A stretch of DNA of 64,000 nt from Leuctra nigra. Taxonomy: Eukaryota; Arthropoda; Insecta; Plecoptera; Leuctridae. Below the pieces are notes generated by a model. It was not told the origin of the DNA and made no database searches. It saw only the letters and a program-made list of their open reading frames with translations. The position numbers were made by a program, and so were the translations under genes. Shown in pieces: positions 13,373 to 25,223 of the stretch (its first letter is position 1; each line of letters begins with the position of its first letter). The DNA lies in assembly GCA_934045905.1 (NCBI GenBank), contig OW203762.1, positions 41,889,702 to 41,953,701 of the forward strand, read 5' to 3'.

Positions 13373-16300
13373 CCCAAAGGCATCATAGAAGAGATCATTG
13401 CATGTCGGAGATATCAAATACAGCTCTAATTCGGGCCTGGTCTATCGTCTTCGAGTAGGTCTTGTCCTGTGTGCATTGCATCAATGAACGGTAGACTCGG
13501 ATCAACGTGATCTGATGTCCATCATTCTATTTTCCCTCACTGTTTATCTCAATTCATTCGTTCCAGTGATACTTCAAGAGTGCTGTGGCTGACGATTCGT
13601 TTACCTACTTAGAACTGAGAAAACTTTGTTTCTATCGCATTTTTCAGTCCATTACCTCAAGCCTGTTGCACAGTGAAATCATTGGAAAATTATACTGAAT
13701 TCGTAGAGGATTCTTTCTAGACGTCGTAAACTGAGCTATTGATATGAACTAACAAAATATTTCACACAAATTGTGATGAATGAGTGAATTAAAACACAAC
13801 TTCTCTTGATGAATAGTGTGACTAGCTGCTAAACTGTGCAGTAGTTTATAGGATTATAAAGTAGATTTATTACATAAGAGAATACACAAAGTGTGCAAAA
13901 AATGATAGCTGGTTTTAAATGAGTTGGATATCCTAAATTAATAATGCTACGAAAAAAGAAGAAAAATTAAGCTCATAAAATTCTCATAACAATGGTAGGG
14001 TAGTTTTTTTCACACTGATGATTATCTACACTATAATTAGCATTTGCAACAATAATTCCAGGAATTATTTGGAGATATCCCGTTACACATTTTTCCCGTT
14101 GCTAAAACGGTGTATTTTTTAATTCTTTCTTCACGGTTTCATTGTTAGTTCAAATAATATAACGTTTTTCAACTATTTGTGGTTTTATTCATGCGCTCAC
14201 TGTGCGTTTTTCTAAAAGTTATAGCATATTACAGAAATTGAATCAAACAAATCCTAGGGTAATACTAAATCCCGATGATACTGTTCTGCAAAAGCAGCTG
14301 AATTTCTCGCCATTGGATTTAAATTGCGGTCACTTTTAAATGGTTTCGAATGGTCGTGTTGATGATAATAAAACGAAACGGTCGAAGAGGGCCATTTACT
14401 TTTACTTTTAGTAGAGTGCGAGGGTGGTATCAAGCGACTGACTGGAGGCATTCATGTAACCCTACTTTATTACTTTCCTTCTTTATCATTGTTACTTGGA
14501 AGCTACTTTCGAACTAACGATCGCAGAAACTGACTGGCAAGATTGTTCCTCGTGTATTGTCCAAGTTAGAAGAACGAGTGTTTTCATTTTTCACATCGCT
14601 GTTATTCCCCTTTACTTAAAGAGACGTCCGATATAATAATACCTAATAAAAAGTTAGATAACAAATATTTACTCGAAGTTGTGGACAGAAGCAAAAGCCA
14701 TCGATAAATCTATTGTCTGTAAAAGGATTTGATCCATCTGTTCTGATATAACCATGTCACCACATTCAGTTGAGTATAATCAAATGTCTCGATTACTGGA
14801 AGTGGCATGTTATCGACCACTCCATTCGATAGTTCAATCGTCAATTGACATCGACATCATTAGCGGCATCATTAATCATGGATACGATGCTTACTTCCGC
14901 TTGCTAACAGGAATCAACTAATTACTGATGACATTGTTGAACGAACATCGCATCACGTGATTATCAAACACGAATAGAAACAGGGGAATTACCATCTTGA
15001 GTGTTCTATTGACAAGTTTGCGCAGCTCTCTCTAGATGGCGTGAATATGTGTGCTTTGTCAGAGATCGCATGCAAGATTAATGTTACGAAGTCGTCAGCA
15101 TATTTGCAATATTTGGAAATGTGGTTAAACAAATAAAGTAGTTTGCCCGGTTCACGATTGAGAGGAAAATTTATGGTAATAAACTTGAAATATGATTGAA
15201 AATATGCCCCCAAAACATAAGCTTGAAACGTATACATTTCATGTTTTTCCTCTTTTTCGTTATTTATCCTTGGAGAAAAACCTGAGAGGGGAACCAAATT
15301 AACTACTTCCCAAGACTTTGGGTCTTATTTACATTCATTGTATGTTAACTGACGGTTGCGTAAGCAAGCACTGGCAGTGGCTTATCCGGAATACATTTCA
15401 GAGGGGCAGGACAAAATAAATACATTTAAATAGATGAAAAGTTGGAGATGGAGAAAGTCTCAAAAAATTTATTGATGTAAATTATTCTGGTGTGATTTTT
15501 TAATTAGCCATTAATTTAAATTTTATATATATATTTGGTAATTGACGTGTAATTTCTGGAGTTTGGAGTTAAAAAATGTCTACCTACTAGGAACTAAAGA
15601 GAAACAAAAAGTCGTATTGTGTATCAGGCATCTGCGAACAACTCTCTATTTACGTTCGCTGTTGAATTACACAAAAGAAACTGAATAAAAGCTCAGTTTT
15701 GAGAACCTAGTAATAGCATGGAGGTAATCATGTTTATATTCTGATACATTCTTAGTTATTACAATGTTGTTCTCCCTTCTCTGGTTTGCGCTTAAAACTT
15801 ACTCTAAGATGATATTACAAACCGCTCATTAACCTCAACTACCAATTATTATCATGCATCTCCATCATTAGCTGTTACGTTGTCCGTTGGTCATAGATGC
15901 TAAGCTGACCTAGATTTCAACTAATTTATAATACTCCATTGCGCCAGAGCAGATGAAATATTATCCTACGAGATTTAACTATTTATCCAACAATTAAAAT
16001 AAACTCAGAGTCAGACTTCTGTGGAATGTTCGCTTGAGATTTCTAAGAGATTTAATCGGACGATCTCATTTCTATTGAGATGTCTGTTTTACCAACAAAC
16101 TTTGTCGAGTGTTTAATTATGAGCTTTTAATTATTTCGATATGCAAATTCATTTAACTTTTTATAGACTGAAGCTGAACGAAAGTTTTGTTATCCCAATT
16201 ACCATTCTACTTTATTCTTAATTCAAGTGTATCAAATCCGAGCACGATCTGTACAATCGATTCTGAGTAGATACTAGAACGATTTCATATCACAAACACA

Positions 16301-17289
16301 TGAGCCAGGCTCCAATTCTTATCACGAATCTGAAAAGCCCAAGTTTGTATTCTCCTTCTGTTTCTAATATTCATAAGCCATGTTGCATGAATTTTGAACT
16401 CGTGTTTAGCTATACTTTGTATGTCCAATGACAGCCGACTCTTTCACCACGCTGTTCATTTTAAAAATATGACACTGAAATATATCTCGTACACAAGTAT
16501 CTTACAGAGAGAGGGAGGGAAAAGGGAAACTGGAAATATGCCCGGCTTTGCCGCAGAGAGCAATAATCTTCTCGCAGAAGTAATAAGAATTGATCTGAAC
16601 ATATCGTGTCGGCGCGTCAACGTCAATTACACGGCCGTCGAAACTATTTCCTTCTTTATGAAAGTGAAAGTGGTGAGATGATGTATTGTCATCGAGACGA
16701 CATAAAACCGGAGTTAGACTTCCCGCGCTACACGCAACTGGACTGGAAGCCGCCGCTGCGACGGACGATGAGAACAATGATTGATTTTTGGTTTCCCGAT
16801 TCTCTGGATGACCCCTCAAGAGCGAGGAGGCGGTAAACTTTTGCTCGGTAAACTCATGTGAAGTGAGTCACTTTTTAAGTGTGTTCCTGAAGGCTGTTAG
16901 TTAACAACACATCATCAATAATGGACTTAAAAAGAGTTACAATCGGGATCATTAAGTTTTGCTTTGAACAACACGTAAACAGTTTGATATTTTTATACAA
17001 CGGAGCTGGCGTCTCCATATCACACTTTTGACCCTCATCTCGGCTAATTATTTGTTTACCCCGTCTTTTTGCACTGTTGGATGTCAGATTACCAGACCGC
17101 TCCAATATTAGCTCAAGCTGATATTTGGTTCGAATATAAACAAAACCTTCGAGATTTTTACATAAATTGTTATTAATATCACTTTTCAAATACGTATTAT
17201 ATCAAAATAAACTTTGTACGTGTTATGTATAGTATGTAAGCTAGCTATCTTGAATTTCTTAAAATGTTGGGGTTTGTCACAAAACAGTA
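13373..17289. other. Non-coding stretch
   Basis: No gene can be supported. The region 16500-16840 is GC-richer and open in several frames on both strands, but no frame resembles a known domain and no exon boundaries fit, so no exon is called. Confidence 0.4.
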
Positions 17290-17311
17290 CCCCCCCCCCC
17301 CCCCCCCCCCC
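17290..17311. repeat. Poly(C) tract, 22 nt
   Basis: An uninterrupted run of 22 C, followed by TCCCTCCCC. On the other strand this is a long G run able to form G-quadruplex. Tracts this long are prone to slippage, so the length in the assembly may be inexact. Confidence 0.9.
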
Positions 17312-19391
17312 TCCCTCCCCATGTGCCCTGTAGCACAGTATATTTCATGCGCAATACGCTGGTTATCAACACCTTTGCAAGCTTTTCTCCCTGCACGTAA
17401 ACAGCGATTGTTATTCATTTCAAATGTCAAATTATTGTTTCTGGAAAAAGTATTTACCTAATTCCCTTTGATTATCATTTTATACTACAAAAGTAAATAG
17501 AGTTAACACGGTGTAAGTCCAGATACTGAATAAAAATGTTTTCATTAATCATTCCTGGAATAAAAACTGTTCTTTTCATCAGTTTAATGACACGGGATTT
17601 AAACCTACAGAAATACAAGATTAGCGAGGATTAGAAGCGAGGGGATTAGCTCGTTTCCAGTGAAAAAGAAACTTAAAACGAATTGACTGTTACAAAATAA
17701 TATACTTTAGCTCTAGAGTATCTCCATAGAACCGCCGGGAAAGGAAAGCTGTTAAGGATCAAACTGACAAAAAATACAAAGAAAGTACATTAGCGAGAAA
17801 TTTGAATTTTTATACATTATAATATTTTGTATGGTTGTAGTTTTGTTTAAAGTCTAGAGCACAAAAGACCACCAAAATCCTAGATTACATGCACTTCTCA
17901 AAAAAGAAGTAGTTAAAAGTATTACAGATGTGTACTCACACTTTAAACAAAGATATTACCTAACTAACCAAAAGAGACGTGAAATATGAAAAATGTTGCA
18001 TGAAAATAGCATACGATATTTGTGCTCTAAAGAAATCGCATCATTGTTGGGCCAGAAATGTTAGATTCGTGGTGCTCAAAGGAAGAATTTTATTCGCTCT
18101 ATAAAGCATGGCGTCTTTGAGTCTCGAAACATATATTTTTTTGTAGATCTGTGACTATAAAGAATGTTTTATTGCAGAGAGAATTTTATTCTCCTCACTT
18201 TCGTATTACGACATGCCAAATTGAACGTTAATATTTACTCTATGTAAAAAAAAAGTCACTACTATATAAATATAATATGTTAAGTAATTTATGGCGTGGA
18301 AAATAAATATCGACACACTTACAGAAAGAAGAAAGCAAAAATGATACAATCATGACTTCACGACAAAATCTAGAAGAGCTTTTAAACGTTCTTGTCTGCA
18401 TGCCGTCACAGCCTCTTTAAGTTGCACGAGAAGTTTGGTTTGGTTTGGGGGAACTAAGGAGAAACATCCTGAGTGGCCGAAAAAGTCAATAGAATTGTGT
18501 TCTCCACTCGCCATAAAATGCACCCAGAATGCAAAATCTTTGCAACTGTTTAGCTCTCCTGTCGTCTTTATTCCTCTACATTGAACAATTTGTTGTTCAG
18601 GTGTTGGAACGATTGTGAAACCCCCAGGGAATGGTTCCTATACGTATCTAGCTGATCCGGGCTAGCGCAGCCTGTGGTGTATTATGAAAGCGAGGAGGAA
18701 TAATGGAAGCCAAGAGTTGGTGACAAGGGACGAATAAATATAAGAACTTTCTCTCTCGAGGGATAAAACACAGTCAGATGCAAGAAAGTATAAATTTAGA
18801 AGAGGAAGCAAGCTGTTCTTTGATCATAATATATTTGTAGAATTTTTATAGAGCTGTCAGAAAATCAGAACTGATTTGAGTGGTTTGTTACTGGAAAAGC
18901 ACAACATTCCATTTTTGTTCACAGCAATATAAAATGTCAATAACATTGATAAAATGTCAACCTTTAAGTGAATACTCAACATTATCTCCTGTCTTGCCTT
19001 ACTATGCGCTAGTTATAAAGTAATGGCCTCATATTTCTCAAAAGCGATAAGTTTTTCGTTCTGTATTTTACTACACAATAAATAATACGCATCGAAATTA
19101 TTTTGTTATGAAAATTTTATGGTTGGTGATATTTCGATAGAAATTAAATTTGTGACGGTGGAGGTGCCGTATAACTTTAACGGCGCTGCGTTTCAAATGA
19201 AAGAGAGTGGAGTCCGGCGGCGAGCCGTGAAATGGGTCTAAGGTGGACTTCCATGGAGACATGGGACAGTAACGATGAAAGTTCTTCTAGTATTACGTCG
19301 CGATGTTAGTTCCGCTCAGTGCCTCTAGATGGACGTAAACTTGCGTCATATAAAGTAGAGGACATTCGAGTCTGTGTCCAGTTGTCCTTAC
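17312..19391. other. Non-coding stretch
   Basis: AT-rich with no supported gene, RNA or mobile-element end. Short frames only. Confidence 0.45.
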
Positions 19392-19429
19392 GTGGCGCCT
19401 CGTCCACAGCCCTGCTAGCGAGGCGCCAC
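19392..19429. repeat. GC-rich perfect inverted repeat
   Basis: GTGGCGCCTCG at 19392-19402 is perfectly complementary to CGAGGCGCCAC at 19419-19429, with a 16-nt spacer. It stands out sharply from the AT-rich surroundings. Possible readings are a transposon subterminal palindrome or a structured transcript. No flanking duplication or T-run was found to decide between them. Confidence 0.7.
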
Positions 19430-19977
19430 TTGAAACGGGGGAGTGAAATTTAATGAGGTGTAATCCATTGCATTGCATTACAATTTACATCGCTTGCAGT
19501 TTATCGTGTTGATGAGCTCGCCTTTGTCTTGGGCACAACATAATGCCCTATCAGTCACATGAAGACTGATAGCAAGGAGCAGAATTCCAGACTTATTAGT
19601 ATCAAAATTAAATGCGTAAAACTGTAACTCAATACGTGGTCGATAAATCACATTGATCAGTCACTCAATGTGGGACACAAATATTGCAGCCTTCAGAAAT
19701 TATGATTTCAAATAAAAATCTTAGGTTGGGGATCAAACTTCACGATAATGTAAAAAAAACTTCTAAGATCTCGAAATGTGTTGAAAAACTTCCAATAAAA
19801 GGGCAAAATATTACTTTCTCCCTTGTTTTCCTCACAATTCGACAGAAACTTGTGCAAATGAAAAGCTTTTTCTATTGGTTTTACTCACTTTTCTAATTTT
19901 TCATAAGGTGTAGGTATATATTTAAACTTCATTTTGCAATTTCCTTCAATTGGGGAATAAAACATTACTCTGGGATT

Positions 19978-20003
19978 GGGGGGGGGGGGGGGGGGGGGGG
20001 GGG
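19978..20003. repeat. Poly(G) tract, 26 nt
   Basis: An uninterrupted run of 26 G. It is one of four long G/C homopolymers in this AT-rich window (the others are at 17290, 43736 and 60930). The open frames running through it are artefacts of the run. Confidence 0.9.
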
Positions 20004-21038
20004 CATGTCTCGGGGGATGGCTTGATGTACTCCCCGAGATGCTTGAAATCATCAACATCATCACCAGTCATTTTATTATAAAGAACAGTATACGATGGAA
20101 TTATGTAATGTTTGTAAAATATCGGCATGATCAGAGAAATCCCAAAGTTAAGAGAAAGAAAAAAGTACAAAATAAGAGTTTTGGCTCAAGTAATGAGATT
20201 TTAGTGCATCTAATACAAAAAAAAGTTAGATGCAAACGTTCCCTGTGCTCTCATAATAAGGCAGGTGGTTTCAATGAACGAAGTTTGGAAATATTCTCGT
20301 ATAACATGTCACAGGTCCATGAATATGCACGCGTAAAAAGGTTTCACATTATTTATGGTGACATTGGATACCACTGCGCACTTATAGGAGACTGTTATTG
20401 ACACTGGCATTCGATACCTTACTCTGGTCTATTTTATTCCAACATTGAGTGCATCCTATCATTATTTTCACGTAACTCATTAACGGAAGAATCAGCTGCA
20501 TTTCATTGGTTCACTGACAGTCAATACCAATGCTTGACTTTTAATTACGAATTTGCTATCTAGTGGGGCGGTCGCACCAATCAGCCAAGTCAAACCATGG
20601 ATAACTCCATGGTCAAACAAAGCTACAAACTACATTATCAGTAAGCAAATGCATGGGAAGAATGGGATTTTCGGCCTATTTGATCTCAAAAATGGAAAAT
20701 CTTATATTGTTGTGAAATATCTTTTGAAGCTAATGGTCAACCCAACTCCATACTAAACTTGGAAGCAATAAGTTATGCAGTTTCCAAGCTAGGGCAATGA
20801 AAATTGTGAATTTCACTGCTTTCTGATGATTCTGATTCGTTATCCTAGAATTTCTTGTGAATAGATTATTAAAACGGCTGGACAATTGGAGAGAGAGCAG
20901 AGCTAAAGAATTAGGAAAATCATCTATGATTATGAATCGTGACTAGCAAATATAAATAAACTCGAGATACATATTAATAGTATATATTGCAAGTATTTTT
21001 TATACATAGGCAAGTATTTTTGTTTTTTATAAATATTT
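20004..21038. other. Non-coding stretch
   Basis: No supported gene. The 141-codon frame beginning at the poly(G) tract is low-complexity at its start and otherwise unrecognisable. Confidence 0.45.
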
Positions 21039-21573
21039 TCAAACGAGCGGAGCGAGCGTCTCCACATGAAACTTATGGCTCGAATCTCTGTATTTTTTTA
21101 ATTTTTTTTATCTGTCTGTGCATCTGGCGTCTCCTGCCAAACGAAGTAACGGATCAGGCCAATTTTTTCACAAAACTTATATTACTATTCTGGTTGTGGT
21201 CAAAATGATTTTCAGCAAGTTCGATCCATTGGTTTTATCGGAAACTTGATGTTAGTTTATACTTAGCTTGGCAATGGGGATGAAAGAACCTCTGTGTGTC
21301 AATCTAACTGCAATCGTTTGACCGATCATCACCAAATTTTGCATGGTCATTGGGACCAGCATTAGATTAGTATTTTTTGTACTCTCAGACAAACCTGTAA
21401 TGAACTTCAAGAGTTATATATTTCAAAATAATCATAATCAGTCAATTGACAATGTCAAAATAAACCTATCAAAGCTTTCTTTACGGCTTCGTAGCGGAAC
21501 AAATTTTACACTAATTCACTTCCAATACGAAGGCTCGCTAATCAACGCGTTATACCGAGCGATTTCCTAGTTT
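21039..21573 (+). mobile_element. Helitron-like dispersed repeat, copy 2
   Basis: This is the clearest plus-strand copy. It opens with ACGAGCGGAGCGAGCGTCTC, followed about 45 bp later by CTCTGTATTTTTTT. The same two blocks occur in the reversed copy at 45785-46780. Next come GACCGATCA and TGCATGGTCATTGGGACCAGCATT. It ends GGCTCGCTAATCAACGCGTTATACCGAGCGATTTCCTAG, with T as the next base. The last 35 bp contain an AACGC/GCGAT hairpin (one mismatch) before CTAG. No protein is encoded. The Helitron assignment rests on the 3' end only; a 5' TC end is not resolved. Confidence 0.5.
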
Positions 21574-21999
21574 ATTAAGGGCTCGTGACCTCTGGCTTTA
21601 TTATTTATAACTTTTCGGTGCTCACATTTTTGTATTTATGTCAATTTTAAAAGATGAGACTTGGCTGCTGATTTTACAAGGAGTGTTTTATAGGGTTTTA
21701 TTACAGCAAAAGTTTGTTGTGAATTGAGCTTTATGTAATTGTAGTTTTAAATATCAAAGTTCAAATTGTTTTGTCCCCACTTCAGAATAATTAAACATAT
21801 TATGTTCACTGTAATTGTTTTAAACTGTAATTGGTAACAACGACGACGAGAAAGAGCAATTTCAATTTTCCATGAAAAAATAACAGAAGATTTTCAAACG
21901 CCAGCACCACTTCTAGTTGCCATGGTAACCATTTTTGTACGCACTGATTTGTAAAAACTAAATAATGGATGGAGAGAAGTACAGCTCGCTTGATTAGCA

Positions 22000-22256
22000 A
22001 TCAAACGGAGCAAGTTGACTCAGGCAGTAATGCTCTGAGCTTCCTCTCCGTAGGTCCCTGGTTCGATTCCCACGGCATCCTACCTGACTGAGTTATTTTC
22101 GTGATTTCCCTCAGTCGATTCCAGAAAGGAGGACAATCTCCTTCCCACCGTCTGCGATATCATATCCACACCTATCGTCATCATTATTACTCATCCCATT
22201 AGCCATTAGCCTAGTGGCAGAACAGTGCGAAGTTAAACACAACTAGAATAAATAAA
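22000..22256 (+). mobile_element. tRNA-derived SINE
   Basis: A perfect B box, GGTTCGATTCC, lies at 22060-22070 and a weaker A-box-like stretch about 40 bp upstream, giving a tRNA-like head. A unique body follows (GTGATTTCCCTCAGTCGATT and onward), then a tail with TTAGCCATTAGCCTAGTGGCAG and AACAGTGCGAAGTTAAAC ending in an AATAAATAAAA stretch. The tail recurs in reverse at 48060-48107, showing that the unit is dispersed. Such elements are copied by LINE machinery, which is present in this window. Confidence 0.6.
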
Positions 22257-23669
22257 ACCAGTTTCATCACAGAATGTAGGTTACAGCAGCGTGTAGATAA
22301 TTGAATTTAGTAAAATCATCCTCTGATTTCAATATTACTTTGAACTAGAAGCAGCGTGCTTTCAATAAAGTTATACCAAAGTGTAGTTGGATGCAGATTA
22401 TCAGGTATCATAGAACATTCTCACATACCTTCAAGCGAGATTGCTTTTGAACGTTATCATAGTTTTATATCCATTTTGAAGAAATATTCTCATTCTATTG
22501 ATGTGTTGGAATTTTTAATAACGACACACATTCATTGTTTTTACATCGTATGTTACTATCACCTAACTGAGGTATAAATTCTTCAAAGCATATCACAATT
22601 TAAGTTAGAAACATTTTGTAGTGCACGTCCGTATGAGATTTTAAATCATGAATTGTGGTTAAAATACTTTATTATCTTTTGTGCAAGTAGATTAAGATTT
22701 AATCAAACTTGGTAAAGTGCATTTATGTTGATATATGAAATGAGTAACGCGAAGAGAAAATTACATGTTATTGTAAAATCCAGAGAGATTAGTAATCTAA
22801 GAAATATGAAAATCCTTCTTGTGTTGTTTATTTTATAATATCCTTCGTTTTCACAGTAGCTGGAAATGAACGTGTCCTTTCATGTGCAAACTTATTTAAA
22901 CAAGATTTTATAAAACATAGTGTCTGCACTTGAACAAATGTTTAATTAACAACTAAAATAAAGCAATTTAAGCTTTACTGTTACGTAGCATTTTGGTTTG
23001 AATAGGCAGTTTCTTTGCACCTATGTAACATGAAATAATTTATTTTTGATGAAACACAAAACCAAATTCCGAATTGTCATAAGAAAACATTAAAGAACTA
23101 TCGATATTAATCAATAAAAGACCAACGTGCAAAAATGGTGGTTATCGTTTTCAAAAATACCTACATTTGAAACACAATAATTGGTTTGAAGATATTTGTA
23201 TTGTGGTTTATTGAGCTGTGAAAAGAGTTTTACTACTGACATAGCCAGAAATTAATTATACTGCCATGTAAATGTAAACGCACTACACACTATACATTCA
23301 TATTTAATAATTTAGGAAAACAAACACATCTTTCATTATCGGGAAGATATTGACAAATTACAACAACAACAAATATTTAAAAGGTAAGTCGTGAATTTTC
23401 TTAATTAATTATTGTTAAAAACCTTTCATTGGGTCTCATTTTGTAGAATTATACTTACTAGTAGAATTAAAATAAATTGGACGTGATAGAGGGATTTTTT
23501 CAAGAAGCTATTGCAAACTTAAGTTGTCATCCAATATTCCATGATTCTAGTTAGGCACTGAAATTGTCCAAATAGAGGACTGTAATGTAATGCTGTTTTA
23601 AGCTGTGAGTTTTTTCATAATTCCAAAAGTCACGATTCTTATCTGACGCAATTAAACCCTCAGCAGGGC
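22257..23669. other. Non-coding stretch
   Basis: Very AT-rich, no supported gene or repeat boundary, ending at the assembly gap. Confidence 0.45.
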
Positions 23670-23869
23670 NNNNNNNNNNNNNNNNNNNNNNNNNNNNNNN
23701 NNNNNNNNNNNNNNNNNNNNNNNNNNNNNNNNNNNNNNNNNNNNNNNNNNNNNNNNNNNNNNNNNNNNNNNNNNNNNNNNNNNNNNNNNNNNNNNNNNNN
23801 NNNNNNNNNNNNNNNNNNNNNNNNNNNNNNNNNNNNNNNNNNNNNNNNNNNNNNNNNNNNNNNNNNNNN
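23670..23869. other. Assembly gap, 200 N
   Basis: Exactly 200 N, a conventional gap size, so the true length is unknown. An imperfect tandem repeat lies just to its right (23947-24173), which may be why the assembly broke. The missing first half of the Ig domain could conceivably lie here, but nothing shows it. Confidence 0.98.
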
Positions 23870-23946
23870 TTTCTCGCATCGTTAGACCAGCTGAAACTAA
23901 TATTTAAATATATAATTACTTTAATTTATAATGTTGGAGTAACTAC

Positions 23947-24173
23947 TTTTAAAGTTATTTCAAATGCATATTAATTTATTTCACTTATAGCACAAATCAA
24001 TCTATGAAGTTTTATAATCCAACATCTGCCACCATTTGTAAAATTTTAACGCTAATCTCAATTTTTCATTATGAAGTATCAATTTTTAAATTGATTTCAA
24101 ATGTTATTTAACTAGTTTCATATCTAAATAAAGCAAATACATTTCGTAATCCCATATCTGCCACCATTTGTAA
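23947..24173. repeat. Imperfect tandem repeat, about 132-bp period
   Basis: Two copies (about 23947-24041 and 24083-24173) share ATTTCAAATG and an identical block, ATCTGCCACCATTTGTAA, at their ends. The spacing between the identical blocks is about 132 bp. The array may continue into the gap. Confidence 0.6.
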
Positions 24174-24570
24174 TCATACGGATATTAGATTATTTCTACA
24201 TCTCGTGTTTCACGGTGTTTTTATATCTAGGAACTCACACAGAATTGACAGTAACACATAATTCGTTGAACTAAAAGAATTCACAATTTATAATAACGAA
24301 GCTATTGCTACATGTTTCGTTCCACTTTTCTTCTCGTTGGCGTTACAGAAATTCGCTACGGAGCTCACAGAGCCATGTCTCCTATTGTTATGAAGAGACA
24401 TCTCTTGAAATATTAACGCGACATTAAAGTAAACTACACAGTTGACGTTTCTTTCAGAAGAATATCTCAGCAACCTTTTAAATAGACTATACGGCACGAT
24501 ATGGTATACCATATTAAATATGTGCACACACTGCATTAGATGAACTCAAATATCAAATATAACCATGAAC

Positions 24571-24650
24571 GTCCGGCCTGGTAGCTAAGTTGGTAGGACT
24601 CTCACCCGGCAAGTGAAAGGTCCCGGGTTCGAGCCCCGGTTCGGTCGGAC
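24571..24650 (+). repeat. tRNA-like sequence, SINE head or tRNA-Ala pseudogene
   Basis: Both polymerase III boxes are good: A box TAGCTAAGTTGG (24582-24593) and B box GGTTCGAGCCC (24626-24636). A T stem (CCGGG/CCCGG) and an anticodon stem (TCAC/GTGA) can be drawn; the loop CCGGCAA would give anticodon GGC (alanine). It is not a normal tRNA. Position 33 would be C rather than the near-invariant U, the D stem is poor, and the outer 8-bp pairing (GTCCGGCC/GGTCGGAC) is separated from the T stem by extra bases. A relative at 34545-34620 continues with a similar TTTTTCAC flank, favouring a SINE family. Confidence 0.5.
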
Positions 24651-25019
24651 ATTTTTCACAAAGTACAGCCCTTTGACTCCATGGAAGTTGTCCACAGAAA
24701 CCCAGTTTCAAATCTATTTTTCCTAAATTTAAATGTTTAAACTATTGCATTAAATATTTGTTTTAAAAGAAACGAGGGTCCCATGACTTAGCATTCTGCT
24801 TCTGTCTTGACGTTGTTAATTCGCTTTTCTATGGAATTGATGCAAATTCGAGTTCATGTAAAGCCTTACTTTACACATATTATTTTACCTAGACATTTGA
24901 CATAAAATAAAATGTCTCGAGTCTTGCGGAAAGTCACTAATCTCAATCTCACAACAAGTTCCAGGTGTCCCTCAAGAGTGTTGCACATTTAATTACTTGT
25001 CGTGTTGTTCTAATTCCAG

Positions 25020-25223
25020 GTCTGCCCGCGCCACAGGTGTCTTGGTGGCAAGACGGCGTGCTTGTCGACGAGAGCTGCGAGAGAGTCGACACCGACGTCG
25101 TCAGAAACACCCTGCATGTGGCGCTACTAGAGAGGCGCCATCTGCACACGGTGTTCACGTGCATCGCCAGCAACAATATCGTATTGCCGCCACTCACGGC
25201 AAATGTCAGCATTGATCTTTACC
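25020..25223 (+). CDS. Immunoglobulin-domain exon, Sidestep family
   Basis: This is a 204-nt internal exon encoding 68 residues. It lies between an acceptor (TTCCAG, ending 25019) and a donor (GTGAGT at 25224), and both introns are phase 1, the usual arrangement for modular Ig exons. The peptide has GLPAPQVSWWQDG near its start (the strand-C tryptophan), then LHTVFTCIASNN (the second disulfide cysteine) and VSIDLY at its end. Order and wording match Ig domain 2 of Sidestep-like proteins, arthropod cell-surface receptors that bind Beaten-path ligands and guide motor axons. The first Ig cysteine must be in an upstream exon, and neither neighbouring exon was found, so introns are long. The family call rests on remembered consensus; a related arthropod Ig receptor remains possible. 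Confidence 0.75.

Noticed and set aside
16394..16836. Overlapping open frames on both strands in a GC-richer patch
   Set aside because: No frame resembles a domain, splice sites do not define an exon, and opposite-strand openness suggests composition rather than coding.
19976..20401. 141-codon frame starting in the poly(G) tract
   Set aside because: Its start is a glycine run from the homopolymer and the remainder is unrecognisable.
23652..23879. Open frame across the gap
   Set aside because: It consists of unknown residues translated from N.
24965..25019. Coding extension upstream of the Ig exon
   Set aside because: The frame is open but has no ATG, and the TTCCAG acceptor at 25019 starts the conserved Ig sequence exactly in phase 1.
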